From Stratiolaelaps scimitus (lineage: Eukaryota; Arthropoda; Arachnida; Mesostigmata; Laelapidae), in the NCBI GenBank assembly GCA_019614645.1, contig JABWDB010000036.1:3096001-3160000 (forward strand): 64,000 bases of DNA, read 5' to 3'. The translations under genes were made by a program, and so were the position numbers. Below are positions 1-12,764 of the stretch, piece by piece; positions within the stretch are counted from its first letter, which is position 1, and each line of letters opens with the position of its first letter. A model generated the notes under the pieces. The model was not told the DNA's origin, did no database searches, and saw only the letters and a program-made list of their open reading frames with translations.

Positions 1-215
1 TTGGCTCGTAAAGATGTAGAGGGAAGCGTGTTCTTGTTTCAAATCAGCGGGATCACGAGGGATAGATACCAGATCAATGTTTCCCTGCGGGTCTCAGTTA
101 TGCTGGCTGGGGGGATTTTCGAACAAGTCTCCTCTTCTGTAAATAATTGTCCATCAATTGTCCGTCTTCTGTGTCCTTCCTCCCACCATCGCGCCCATAT
201 AGGTTATAATTGCAG

Positions 216-943
216 GCGCTCAGAAGAACCTCGGACCCGCTGGAGTGACGATTGTCATCATACGAGAGGATCTACTCGCTGGTCCAGCGTCAATTTGTCC
301 CTCGGTGTTGTCGTACAAGACCATGGCGAAAAATGACTCGCTCTACAACACTCCGCCGACGTATGCCATCTATTTGCTTGGACTCGTGCTTAAGTGGATC
401 AAATCGGAAGGCGGCACCGCAGGGATGCAGGTGAATATCAATCTAATAACAACAACAACAACCAACAACAACAACAACATGAGCTAGACGAGAGCGGTTG
501 ATTGAAACGCAGCACAATGATGGCCACTCGGACATAGGTCATTGTGTGCAAACATTACGTGATTAGTTGAAACGGGCCGATAAGTAGCTGATTTCACAAT
601 TTAGTAGTAATTATCTAACGGATGACTGGTGACTCTTTAACGGTAGGCACGAAGCGCCGCGAAGAGCCAGGCGTTGTACGATCTCATCGATGGCTCGGGT
701 GGCTTCTACGCGAGCAATATCGAGAAGAGTTGCCGCTCAAGGACCACGATCCCGTTCAGGGTTCGCTCAGACGATGCCCTGGAGAAGAAGTTCCTTAAAG
801 AAGCTGAAAACGCAGGAATGATTCAATTGAAGGGGCACCGCTCGGTTGGAGGGATTCGCGCGTCAATGTTCAATGCGATGGATATGGGCCAAGCTATGAA
901 GCTCATCGAGTTTATGAAGAACTTCCAACAGGCTAATGAGTAA
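216..943 (+). CDS. PSAT1: Phosphoserine aminotransferase, last two coding exons (5' part outside the window)
   Basis: The enzyme is the PLP-dependent transaminase of the phosphorylated serine pathway. It converts 3-phosphohydroxypyruvate and glutamate to phosphoserine and 2-oxoglutarate in the cytosol. Exon 216-430 enters in phase 1 after a cag acceptor. It begins with the GAQKN motif whose lysine (codon 224-226) is the family's PLP Schiff-base lysine. It continues through [23 protein letters not shown] and [12 protein letters not shown], and ends at CAG|GTGAAT. Exon 647-943 follows a tag acceptor in phase 0. It carries the family C-terminus ([32 protein letters not shown]) and stops with TAA at 941-943. 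About 170 residues of the C-terminal half are present. Upstream exons lie beyond the left edge, apart from a doubtful trace at 1-110. The match to animal PSAT is clear along both exons, and the intron between them is 216 bases. Confidence 0.93.
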
Positions 944-3076
944 CACACGGGGGACGAGAGTATCAGTGCACAAATGATAAACAACCATTGATTTGTCCAT
1001 TGGCTAACTAATCGACATTGTCGCGTTGATACAAGTTGCACATGTTGATTGAAAATAACTATATGCCTTATTACTTATTGATCTCGACTATGTGTAGGTT
1101 GGTTTGACGCGAATGTTGATAATGGCAACGTGGGAGACGAAATTTCCAACCTCTGACGCAGTAACGAGTGAAGCTTAGACCTGCGTGAACGGCGTACGTG
1201 CTCGTTATGCAATCTTAGCTGAGCTAACGTTGTCCAATGGCTATTTCGGCAGACGATCTGCAAACCGATTTTGGATTAGATATGCTGCTTATGTGCGCGT
1301 TCAAGAAATGGCCCAGATGGTTGGCAGCTTGGGGCTAGTCTGTAAGCGTGATCGATGGTTGGCATTCATTTGATAACAAACAGATCTGATCTGAAAGGTT
1401 GCCGAACGTGATTTAGAAATCCTAAACTAAGATATAGTAGTTCATGGCAGCTAGTCCGCTGGATGCAGATCGACAGTAATTTGCAGCGTTCTCACGACCA
1501 AACGCCGAATTTCTGTCGTCTGATCAATGCTATATTCTAAATCAGACAATTGTTAATCTTGTAAAAACATCCTGTATAGATTTTCTATTACAAGGTATAT
1601 TATATTAACGATGGGCAATGCACGCAAGCGCTGCCGAAATCTTCATATTTCGTTTTGGAATATATTGTCAAATGTTCCGGCCAGTTGAATGGTAAAGATT
1701 AAGCACCAACACTTGCTATCGGCATAAGTTTTGTGCAGCTGTTATATGCAATAATCACTGTTTGCATATAGCGGAGTGGCAATAAATGGATATCGATACT
1801 ATATAAATACTATATAAATCTATACAGAATAAAGCAACTACCAACAATCGACTATATATTCGCGTTTTTACTATCGATTTCTCATAATCCACGTCGAACT
1901 CTCAGCGAAGTCCGTCATCGTTCTGATTTCGGCGGTTTACGACAAAGCAGCCGTTGAAAGTGCAGATTGTACATGCACATATTACAATTAATTTGTTTCT
2001 TCCATTTAAGTTATAAAGCAACGAGGGGGAAATGCTCTTCGCATGAGTGGACACCGCCACGATGTATGAGACAATCCTTTGGATGCGGGCTAAACTGCAC
2101 GCTGCACGTTTTTACTAGCCAATTTATCTAATTCAGGTGCTATCTGGTACAAATCACCTCTCGCTCGGCTGTGACACCACCCCGAGCCGGGGCGATATAT
2201 CTGCTCGGGCCATTTGGGAACCAGCGTCTCCTCTGGGAGATTCGATATTCTGTGAGGCGCTGAATTGATTCTCAAGGGTGATTTCCTTGGCGTGGACACG
2301 TGCAGCATTAACTGGGACTAGTTATTTCTCGGTAAAACACTCCCGACACAGTCTCTCATCTGAAATTGATTGCTGACGCTGATAGTTTCCTAACTGCAAG
2401 GATGGAGAACCTGTTTCATAGTATAATAAAGTATCACATTATATTAGGGCAAGGAAGGCGCCAAACGTTTACTACTACAGACCGTTTGCACAGTTTGCCT
2501 ATTTGTAGAGATCGAAACACATATTGGCGTATTGACTATTTTAATAGGCTGTGTCATTACTTTCGAGAAGAAGAGTGGCTAGTTAAGCTGTATGTTTCTT
2601 TTCTAGACAAGGCTTTCAAAATATCACATTAAGTTCAATGGAACACTCGTTTTCTCTTGTTCCTGTCGATGCCTATTTAATCAAGGCACACCAGCGGGAT
2701 TCAGGCTGACGTGGCCGACTTTCTGCTAACTCTGTGACGGGCACCCCAGGCTCGGTTCTGAGACAAGAAGCGTCGCACATGTTGAGCACCAGACAATGTA
2801 TAATTTTTTTCGTCTGCGGTGGTTTTCTGAAAGAAGGAATACTACATGCGTTTACGAGCTAACGGCTCACCCCATACGAAATCCCTTGTATAAAGGAGCA
2901 GCGTTCATTTACTATCTCACATGAGCATTTCCCTGAGAAAGTTGTTCGTATTATGAAAATCCTGCATGCATATCATATAATGCACCGTTTACTGTTTCTA
3001 CCCCATTCTCCCATAGTTCTAGACAGCTAGACATGTATATTCACACAATACCATGTGTGAATTCGTGATGAAGTTC

Positions 3077-3077
<1 letters not shown>

Positions 3078-3107
<30 letters not shown>

Positions 3108-3121
3108 GAGAGAGAGAGAGA
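3078..3121. repeat. (AT)n followed by (GA)n microsatellite
   Basis: About 13 AT units run directly into a short AG tract. Compound AT/AG arrays of this kind recur at 10804-10838 and 43249-43306 in the same window. Confidence 0.95.
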
Positions 3122-4496
3122 GCGGGATTGGGTAAACATTTAAATCACACTCCGCTATTCTCGATATCTGCGATGGCTTACGTTGTTACAACAGTGGGAT
3201 GAGATCGGCCAATTTGTTATTTGTTAGAAACTAAACTGCGTTGCTCCAACAGGACCCGTCTCTATTCAATAATTGCTAACTTTACAAATGTTCCTTTTTT
3301 TAACAAAACCACTCGCTACTACACTGGTTGACACTGCATCTCATGTGAAATCAAGTTTACCTGGACTCCACGTGAGCCCATTGTAAATATATTTGAAATT
3401 GCCTCGCCAGAATAAAGCAGATAAAAGGTAGACATAGCAATAAAAAAGGCAAAAAAAAATCTAAATTGGTAGTTTTTATGAAAACAAAACTGAAAAACAC
3501 GCGACGATCGTCCCCTGAATCCCGGAGGTGGAAAACATACCATGAAAGATTTAAGACAATTCGGCTTTTCGCGGTTGAAGGCAACAAAGACAATAGGGGA
3601 GATTGCTGTACCCATGATTTCATCCATTCGAGTCCTGCTATAATTAATCGCTTAATTTTTCATTTGTATTTTCCCAAAGTTCATTATTTCCCTGCTTTCT
3701 ACCGTCATTGTTGATTTTCTACGCATTTCATTCAATTGTAATATTCGAAAAATCGAACTGATTTCTACATATATATTTTTCTCTTCTATATTCTGTTTAC
3801 CTTCTCATTAATATTTAGTAATTCTTGTCAGTAGCATTCTGGGGCTGGCACTTCAAATACATTTACAATGTCCCTGTACCTATCATATAGCTTTTAGACA
3901 GCGTTCTTTTTTCCGCTTGTAGTTGAATGGTTTTTTTTACACAAAGATGGCATAAATGACTTAGTCCGATTCGTTGCTGGTCACAAACGAGACGCGTAGC
4001 ATTTATCTTTGATGATTATCTAATCGAGATTATCAGATATCAGCGCTGTGTCACTATCACTTCGATTGTGTCCCAGCCGCGTCATGATATCATATCTGCG
4101 CCATCAAGCCATACGACCGATAGTGATGATAATGATAAAAGATCCATTGTAGGATTAGACAAGAGTGGCCTGCCATCTGGCCCGAATGGACAGCGCTCCT
4201 TGGTGAGCCCGGATGTGACTGGTTCACGTTACAGAGTCTGTGCCGACGGGCTCCGGATTTGACCGGTCCAGTACGTCTTGGCTGCGCAGCATTGTTCAAA
4301 GGCCTGATCTCGACTGCCAGTTGGCGTTTTGTTTCACGCTCGAGATGTCAATTATATTTTGGACTATATTGTCAACTCCGCATGTTGGCGAATACGCTTC
4401 TGGATCGCGTTTGAAAGCGTAAACGCTTACGTCGTTAGAAATGTAGTCTATACTGACGGCCACCATCCCTTTGAATTAATTAATAATTTTTTCCGT

Positions 4497-4544
4497 CAAT
4501 TTTGCGAATTAACGATAATTGTTTATCGTTAATTAGCAAAATTG
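4497..4544. repeat. Near-perfect hairpin, 22-bp arms
   Basis: Arms 4497-4518 and 4523-4544 are reverse complements with one mismatch and enclose a 4-base loop. The sequence is AT-rich. It could be a foldback repeat or a transcribed hairpin, and nothing around it decides. Confidence 0.8.
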
Positions 4545-7534
4545 TGTAGTTCAAGCGTACGCTATATTGCTAGCAACGGTGGCGTAACGGCATTATTGGA
4601 GGTTAAGGGATAAAGTCGCTGCGAGGAGAAACGATACTCGAGACAACATTGTTGCCCGGTGACCGCTGAGGCGGGTCATTGTTTTCAATCGATTTAGCAG
4701 TCGAAAGCTTCTTCTGCTTTGGCAGGTTTTTATCAAGTTCTAGGTCGTCGTTTCTAGCTGGGACACCACACATCGTAGATGACTGAACTTAAGTTAAAAG
4801 AAGTACAAGTCAAAAAGAAATCAGCTCTTTGTGCCTTGTGTGGCATTAAAGTAGAAATTATTTCATTTTTCTGTTCTTAAAATAGCCATTTATGAATTGA
4901 CTGTCGAGAGGATCTCTGAGTTGGAGTGTTGATTATTTTCAGTAACATTTCACCGCGACACATACAAAACTATTATATTGGTGCTGTGATTATAGTTGAC
5001 TACACCCCGTACAGATCTCTATGCCAGCGGCAGCGGATGGACGAGCAAAAATAAATAGATGAAGCGGAAGGCTCAAGCCGCTCCTGACCTGCAAGGCACT
5101 GCGTGCATGCTCTGAAGTAATATGAAAATGGCTCCTGGCCATGCACCAAACCTTTGAGGTAATGATTGGAACTATTTTCTGAGGATTTCTGAGGGAACTA
5201 TTCAAACAAGAATATCAAATCAAATTCAATATACGTATGTATTTGACTGCTCGATTCGAACGCCGCAATAGATTTTGGAGAAAACAACTCCATTCGGTGC
5301 AAAATGTAGTGCATTAGTGCAACTCATGTCGGTGCATTAGTGGCTATAGTTCAACAGTAGGAACAACATTTCAATGAAGACGTCATGTAAAATATCTTTA
5401 GTCATTGGGCTCTATATTTGGTTCGGAACTCATCAAACAAATAAACGTCATGATGTTTCGCTCATCTGTCATCAAAAATGCCCTTAACGTGCAGATGAAA
5501 TCTTTGATGGCCACGGAATACTAGGTATTTCTATGGTAACGATGAGCAGATAGATGGTAGAAATAAGGGCTATGGTTACAGCAGCTCAGTTGGTGCTGCT
5601 ATTAAATAATATTGCCACTTTCATATTCTCACTTCCTGTTTTCTAATGGGTAGGTTTTTGTGGCTTTTTTCAACGTCTCGCCAGTCCTACCGCCCAGCGA
5701 CGCATAGGAAAAAGCTGCTCAGCAAAACAGATAACGTGATAAAGTCAACTTTTAAGGTTAATTAATTATCCGTTTGTAATCCTTACTGGGACACAATCTG
5801 GCCCTTGGTCAGAATTCACCTTTTGAACATACTCTTCAATATAGGTCATACACACATTTCACATTTCATCACAGCTATTAATATTATTATGGATTTCTTC
5901 AAAACACATCCGCTCAGCTAATCACCTAGCAGATAAGTATGACTTTCCAAGGTGGAATAACTAACACTAATTGATTGTGCTCGCTACGAACTGCATATGG
6001 TAGAACGACGTTACGATTTTTTGCTTTTAATTTTCACACTGAATTGGAAGCTCTCCTCACCGGGAAAGTTCAGGTTATTTTCATCATTGTAAAGACCCCA
6101 GTTCCGGTAATAAGCCAATTTACATGTTCAGATCAACATCAGAATTTCTTAAGTACGCGGACGGTGGCTAGATTTCGCCTCGAAATAACATCATACCAGA
6201 TCAATAACAACACGAACTCATATATTCTTTGGCACTTTCTACCATATGGATACCTTTTCCATATCATTTCATTATTTATTTATTTCAGAAGGAAGGAAGG
6301 AAGATCCTCGCCGATCCTCGAACTTCTCGGCATAACATCGTCTTCGCATTTAACAATCCAGCAGTCTTCGTCTCTGTATAGTGCTATCACCCTCATCGAA
6401 TAGTTCTCGGGAGAGATCGTTACATCATCTGGACGCATCAACACGAGCCCTCAAATGTGCTGCTTTGCCTGTGTCACTTTCGTGAGTTCTAACGAATTGG
6501 CTACGACAATAGGGTGATGTATGGAACTACATTCTTGTTTTGTTGCATTACTGTTTTCCTGTCATCACAACGGTCTCGATTGGTAGATCTGGTTCCTGTG
6601 AGCAAGGCGCAGGTACAAAGAGTCTTCAATTTCCTCCTGCAGCAAATAGCAGTACTAGTAGAAGCACGTGTGCCCGAACTTCAAACGGGGAAAAAACCCT
6701 TGTCGAATATGATGCTATGAATGATTAAAACATTGCGAGCAATAATCTATCTCGAACGTGGATTTTGGGTAGGCTGGACAGCGACACCGCTCCTTAATGT
6801 TATTCAACTAAAAAAGAAAGAATGTTAAGAGGAACGATGCGACGAACCTGCACGAACAATAGCATAAGCTCGTCTTCTAATCACAAATGAAGACAGCATA
6901 TACTGGCAGCGGTGTCTGTACTTGTCTAAAAATCGTAACATAAATATGTCATTGACTTTGCACGAGGGCTGAAATCATTCCTCTCCATATTTTGTATTTT
7001 CTTCTACCTTGTTTCCACGGTCAACAACTGTTACAAGCGTGAGAATAATGTCACCCCCCCCCCCCCCACCCCTTCAAGAATAGAGCTCAACGAGCAGAAT
7101 TTGCATGCGTCATTATATCATTACTGTCATAGATCGTGTGTAAATGCGCTTCCAACGTGCACGGTTGTAACATATTCGATAAGCGATAAAGCATGGAATT
7201 GTACTAGCAGCTTTCCATAAGTGGGAAACGGTGATTCTCCTGGTCACTAGGAACACTTGTGATATTTCACAAAAACGTTAGCGTTAGCATTTAACGGAGG
7301 AGAGAGGGGGGGGGGGGCAAAAACTGTTGGTCAATAGATGATTAATACAATGGTAATTATTATTATTTCCTCGATGTAATAGTAGAGATAGCCAGTACGA
7401 TGGAAATTGAAGGAATGTGGAGAAGCTCTGACGTGATCCGTTAACGATGCGATCCGCTGAACTCGAGACTCCATAGCGTTCGTTTGGTTGTTGACCATCA
7501 ATGGTTACTGTTGTTGTTGTTGCACCACTTCACG

Positions 7535-7669
7535 TTATCCGTGATGACGGTGGTGGTGTTTGAGCTGTTTCATGAAGAATGGGACGAGGCACTTGTTCTT
7601 CACCTCAACTTCGCTGGGCCATCGCCCCCACCACCAACCGCCACCGATGGTTAGATTGGCATTAGCCAT
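7535..7669 (-). CDS. Small ORF, 44 aa, unknown (candidate only)
   Basis: On the minus strand an ATG in a favourable context (A at -3) opens a 44-residue frame ending in TAA. The composition is unusual: a GGGWWWGRW block at residues 9-17, a charged middle, and a His-rich end (HHHRHHG). I do not recognise the product. It has no signal peptide and no clear membrane segment. A GTGAAG after codon 22 could be a splice donor, so it might be a first exon rather than a whole gene. It lies about 480 bases downstream of the BRICK1 stop on the same strand. The GGT/CAC trinucleotide bias means the frame could be open by chance. Confidence 0.25.
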   Translation of the reverse strand: MANANLTIGGGWWWGRWPSEVEVKNKCLVPFFMKQLKHHHRHHG

Positions 7670-8148
7670 GTTGGTGTGAACATCGGCTTTAACAACACAG
7701 CCAGGTGATGCCACCAGTATTGTTTGGTTAGCCTTGCCTTCGCAACATTAGCAGCGTTTAGAAAATAAGCTACTTCAGATTTTCAAGTTTTGAGAAGTAT
7801 GAAATTTACGGGCATCGAGACGCGTCGAAGGTTAGACTCCTGAACAACTCGACGGTGTCTCGAGATTTTTTTTATGAGTATAGATAGCGCGTGTCTGACA
7901 CTCAATTTCATGGGCGTAATTAAACTAGCTAGCAATTTGCTTCGGCAATTTGCAATTTGCTTGCCCCTAGGGTTACCATTGTGTTTTTCAAGTTGGCAAA
8001 CGATTTCGACAACGAATGCTCGATTGTAATCGATTGTCGACACCGATACAAAGGCGCCATGCTATGCATTAATTGGCGTGCGTGTTGCAACGCAATTAGC
8101 TTCTGGCGAGGCTACCGCTGGTGTGGCATCATCTTCGAGGTTAGGGTC

Positions 8149-9565
8149 CTACGAGAGGGTCTCTCCCTTAGTCACCTATAAAAAGCAGAAAACCAAACAT
8201 TTTTATCGTTCTGAAAATGCGCTGACGAAGTGGAAACAACAGTTTTAAAATACTCATGACTCATTCATCGGTAAAGCCAGGATTATTGGTTGTTTGGCGA
8301 GCATCCCTTCAGACCTTTATTTGGAGCGTCATTGAACAGCCTGTCCTCATGCTAAATGTCTACGTTCATTGGACAGTTCGCCAAACCAATGCAGATGTCC
8401 GCTAGCGGAGCTGGAGTAACGGCGACAGCTGAATACTTGAAAAATTATATCCCCTGTCTGAAGATGATGCACTCCACGGCGAGCCGCTCCCACTGTGAGG
8501 ACGTCTCTTTCATTCTTGTGTCAGCTATACTCGACTGCATTGCCGCCCCAATCGAGTTTCAGTATAATAATCGACTCAATTTACAACAAACGCCTGGCAA
8601 CAGCGTGAATATCATAAGATGAACCACCTACCCTGGCCTCGAGATAGTCAATCTTCCGTTCGAGCGCTGTAAGCTTCTCGTTCAACGTCGCAAGTCGCGC
8701 ACGGCACGACATATCTGTAATACGGACAACAAGAACCACAATGGATCGCATCATTGAAGCCCTTGTCACTTTGTGTTTTTCATAGACGACCTGGGAATAG
8801 GTTATGGAACGCCAACACTATGCCTTCCTTTGCGCCAGTTTAGAAGCCGTCACTACAACTTGTGGTGAGCGTTGTATCAGCTGTCTGTCCCACAAATACA
8901 TTCGTGTGCATACCGAGGTGGTATAAAGGTAATTTTGCCAATCAACGAATAAAGATAGGTCCACTTATAGTATTCACTCGGAGGAAATTTCCGTACATCG
9001 AAAATGATTACATTCACAGCTCAAGCAGTCGTTCAGTGCCATTGTTTATCATTGTATACATACGCAACAAAACCTATTCATGGCCTGTGTATATTAGTCA
9101 CAGTTCTCGCACAGCGCTGGTGATTCACCTTAATCATTACTACCAGCTTCCGATACGTATGGTGTACTTAATGTGCTACGCTCAACCGAAAACCTACACG
9201 TTTGATAGTTAACGCCAGAAAGGTTGATGTTAAGTCCAAACTGATGAGAATTATCATGTTCACAGCACGAGTAAGGGTCGAGTGTTCACGCAATTCGAGG
9301 GACCATTGCTCCATTACTTCATATATATATATAATCACAACTATATATATATATAATGTATTAATTCGTGTTACAGCTAGTCTCGACTATTCATCGAACG
9401 TCAAATACGAGGTGCGTAGATACCTATACCTTCCACTAAACTCACTCCCCTACCGAATGATGTGAGAAAGTCTGCAATCTTCTTGATGCTTCCCGAGATG
9501 ATTTCAATGTACTCCCGGTTCGACCAATCCTGCTGGATTCCGCGAGCCACTATACCGCGCTCCAT
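8149..9565 (-). CDS. BRK1: BRICK1, small subunit of the WAVE/SCAR complex (3 exons, complete)
   Basis: BRICK1 (HSPC300) is a short coiled-coil subunit of the WAVE regulatory complex, which activates Arp2/3-driven actin branching at the cell cortex. Three minus-strand exons join in frame. Exon 1 is 9565-9454, starting at ATG, with [13 protein letters not shown] and [12 protein letters not shown], and has a GTAGGG donor. Exon 2 is 8714-8632, after a ttacag acceptor, with [20 protein letters not shown] and IDYLEAR, and has a GTAGGT donor. Exon 3 is 8175-8149, after a tttatag acceptor, with VTKGETLS then TAG. The product is 73 residues, close to the 75 or so of animal BRK1, and is conserved along its length, including the C-terminal VTKGETL tail. 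Reading through the exon 2 donor instead would give an unrelated tail, so the 27-base final exon is strongly preferred. Introns are 739 and 456 bases. Confidence 0.95.
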
Positions 9566-10160
9566 GGCGATCTCTGCCCTGAAGCTGTTCGTATACTACT
9601 TTTCGAAAGAAGTAGGCAAAATCGATGCTCCTTTAAGATCGCACGACTAAGGTCGATTTGATCGAGCAAAGACTTGCCTTCGTACACAGGTGCAGTCACT
9701 CAATCCGGCCACTCCAACTGTCTCGTGTAGATCGGCAGCCAGCATACATCAAGCTGTCAGATTCGCTCGTGCATACAACCACTCGTCTGTGACGGAATGG
9801 AGGGGTGGGACTCGCAATTACGTAAGCAATTTTGACGGGAGGCCTCCAGGTGTCACAGCGTATAGCTGGTCCTAATCGACTCCGCATGAAACTTATATTT
9901 CTCATTCACACTGGTGAGCATCAGTGCACACTCTTCGATAAAGTCGTACTCAACCATAGAGTGTGTAGTGCAATCGAATAAGCGAAACAGATATGTCAAC
10001 AGATGTCGGCTATCACTTCCTCCAGAGCTGGAGCAGACGAACACGAGAAAAAGACAACAATAATAATAATAATAAATGACGATGTTGATCCCTTGCTGAA
10101 CGATGAAGCACTCCGGTCTCTGAATCGCGCGGGCGATTGCATCGGCAAGCGTTCGTAAAG
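9566..10160. other. BRICK1 upstream region, no gene assigned
   Basis: This should contain the BRICK1 5' leader and promoter. Minus-strand open stretches at 9860-9960 and 10080-10160 look mildly protein-like but match nothing I know and have no clean splice sites. Confidence 0.4.
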
Positions 10161-10333
10161 CTTTAAATACATTTTCGTGGCTGACCCACAGACAACATTT
10201 AACGTCCACGGTAGAACTGCTTTCGGCCTTGCTTCATTAGACGGATAACCCTTTGAAATGCAAATGTGCGGATCGACCCGTGCACCTACGTGTCTCAAGG
10301 CGCACACGAATGCATCACCAGGCCACCGGGTTC
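10161..10333 (-). mobile_element. tRNA-derived SINE, near full length
   Basis: Read on the minus strand, the copy starts with a tRNA-like head (TGATGCATTCGTGTGCG region and a B-box-like GGGTCGATCC). A spacer and the family's diagnostic 3' module follow: GAAGCAAGGCCGAAAGCAG, then CGTGGACGTTAAATGTTG, then GTCAGCC. The same module occurs at 15880, 29241, 52464, 54979, 60535 and 62116. The copy at 60535-60725 is the closest full-length relative. Confidence 0.85.
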
Positions 10334-10802
10334 GCAAAGCTCTGGAGAACGCGAGCGTTCGTTGAGTTGAACCGTGGAACGTTTAATGTTTATGGATACT
10401 AACATGTTACCAATATACCAACAAGTATTATTTTAACTAGCTGCAGGAGCTATCGACATTCTGCTTTCAGACGAGTTGTATAGTAACTGCAATATTCCTT
10501 CATAGTGAAACAATGAAGGAAGCGGTAAGACGATTCGCATGAGGAAACAAGATTTGTTCTACGCCATCGTAGTAATAAATCACATTTAATAATAGATACT
10601 ACCTATGTTTCCTTACCTTGTCACTATTGTACGATCACCATTTGACTAAATATAATTTATCTGTGGCTCGCGTAGGAACGGACAGAGGACGAAGGGGATT
10701 TGTTGTGTTGGATCGTGTTTTTCATAATGCCACGAAGTAGAGGGGGGCCACACAGACGAGGGGGAACATATACATATGTATGAATCCTAAACTTAGCATA
10801 TG

Positions 10803-10839
<37 letters not shown>

Positions 10840-12764
10840 TTCGATGAAGTTGACAAATGTTTAGCTAAAAAATCTGCATCTCTGAACGACACCACATCAC
10901 TGTGATGCGACTTACTCACATGAGTAAAGAACATTAATTCAAAATAAATATACGCTTTGTTTAGTCTGTGTTACCGATCAAGCCCAATACCGGACATGTC
11001 AAGTATGAAGAAAGTGTTCACCTTACGTATCTTTAAGCTATATAGTGTTTTGTCATCGAGGCTCGCGCCCTATCTATTGCGCTAATAAAGAAATCGCCCG
11101 TGTGAATGCTATTTTGTAGATTATTAACGCACAGAGAAAAAAAGTAGATAAAATCCAACTAGCCAACTCCCAATTACGTACCGTCTCGCTACTGCCATAT
11201 TGAACGCTCAAGTTGGACAAGTAGGAGTATGACTATGCAAAATGTGTTCACCTACCTATAAAGACCAACGGAGGTTTTGAGTCCACCTTTAAGACGTTTT
11301 ATATTTCGGGTGGAATGGGTACAATTGTAACCAATTCATTCTACATGTAAATTACGAGTTAAGCAGTCCACTAAAGCGTTCGGTAGAGTATGCTACAGAA
11401 GTGGATTTAATATTTTCTTCGCGGCGGAGATGCGATCTGTCGGCACCGGGGTCGGCACGCTCGCACGGAACGTCTTAACAATACAATTTTTTTGGATAGC
11501 TGCGCGTGTTTTACGCGGGCAGTTGCTGCTGAGCGCCACCTTTCAATAAAATACTATTAAAGCAATAATCTTGAATCACCCAATTTTTTTGTCGGTAAGG
11601 CTACGTGTTTGTATTGCGTATTTGATTTGTTTGAAGGTAAAGCTTTATTGGGTTATTAAAGGAACTGCAATTTTACAATGCTTAAGGTGAATTCATGAAA
11701 TTGATTGATTAATCCGCTGGAGGAAACTGCTACAGCACCAGTCTGCGACTCCTCCTTCGTGTTCGCTATAACAGGAAGGCTCGACTTCGTCGCACCACTC
11801 TCCCAGATATCTGAGCACACCTGATTCATTTCCATTCTGGTTATGGACAATAGGTAGAAGAGGACAACTTTGATCGGCGGTGTTTTCAGCCGAGAGATCA
11901 CAGGCCCCGATCTAGACATACTCGAATTGGGGCGGATACATCATTTGGTTTAAAATTGTCTGAATGCTTCTCAATGATGCAGAGCTGCTCAAGCAGCCCC
12001 CCCCCTCGTTTCTATTCAGCCTCCCACCTCGCCACTGTGCCCTTGCCTCTTTCTCAGCTACCCTCGAAATCTCGTCAGGCGACAAACCATAGCTCGTACA
12101 CTCGCCGTGTAATCGAGTATTAGACACTTGTTGTGCGCGAGTTTTAATTACTGTTCGTATCATTAGTCGTGTGCATATTTTGCCTGAGTGGTAGCAGAAT
12201 CAACAAGACTTAGACTTCAGCAATCTGAAGTCTAAGAGGTGGTGGTGGTGGTGGGAACCGAAGCCTTCCTTGTACACCTCTACTAAGAGCAACGTTCAGT
12301 GAAAAGTCTACAAGCAGAAGCAGCGTTTATTGCAAGTAAGTGTTACCCTGTCGGTTCATGCTGTGATTTGCCATTGACGGCGTGTGAGACACTTCTCCAC
12401 CCTTGACAATTCGTTGGTAAGTAATCAATGTGGCCTACCACAAAAACGTCTCCTCTCGTCCTCTTCTCTTATTTCTGATACCGAATATTCGAGTGCTGTT
12501 ACATTAGCATAGCAAGCACAATTAGTTAGTTATATTGATAGCCAACGAAACTATCATTTCTGAGCAAATACCCCGCGAGATTTGGCGTTATTATTTGTGT
12601 GAGTGCGAGTCTTACACTACCTCGAAGCAAGCTGTCCATGATGGACTTTGGGCTCCAAACCCCTTTCAGGCTGCTTTAAAGCTCCCGACAAAGCTATGTC
12701 GTCCTCACAGAATTTGAGCCTGCCAACTCTGGAGTTTTTAGCCTGAGACCCGTGCTTGCGCCTA
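10334..12764. other. Intergenic stretch, no gene recognised
   Basis: The stretch contains an (AT)n/(GA)n microsatellite at 10804-10838. Two overlapping minus-strand open frames (11912-12163 and 11656-11919) share a GTATGTCTAG junction and have no recognisable domain. A (GGT)5 tract lies at about 12238-12252. Confidence 0.5.

Larger units (their letters stand above)
944..7534. other. Intergenic stretch, no gene recognised
   Basis: Only short open frames without recognisable domains occur here. AATAAA at 1781-1786 could be a poly(A) signal for the upstream aminotransferase, but it lies 840 bases beyond its stop. Visible structure is limited to an (AT)n/(GA)n microsatellite at 3078-3121, a hairpin at 4497-4544, a C-run near 7052 and a G-run near 7308. 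Confidence 0.6.

Noticed and set aside
1..336. Open frame of 111 codons from the left edge, possible PSAT1 exon
   Set aside because: It overlaps the real exon 216-430 in a different frame, and the exon-like trace at 1-110 lacks a splice donor and aligns poorly, so it is not annotated as coding.
8356..8622. 88-codon plus-strand frame inside BRICK1
   Set aside because: It lies in the intron and over exon 2's donor side of BRK1 on the opposite strand and has no recognisable product.
8581..8631. Read-through C-terminus of BRICK1 exon 2
   Set aside because: It would replace the conserved VTKGETL tail, which is found intact in a separate exon behind a good acceptor.
11656..12163. Two overlapping minus-strand frames sharing a GTATGTCTAG junction
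   Set aside because: The overlap looks operon-like, but this is a eukaryotic sequence, no domain is visible and codon use is not convincing.
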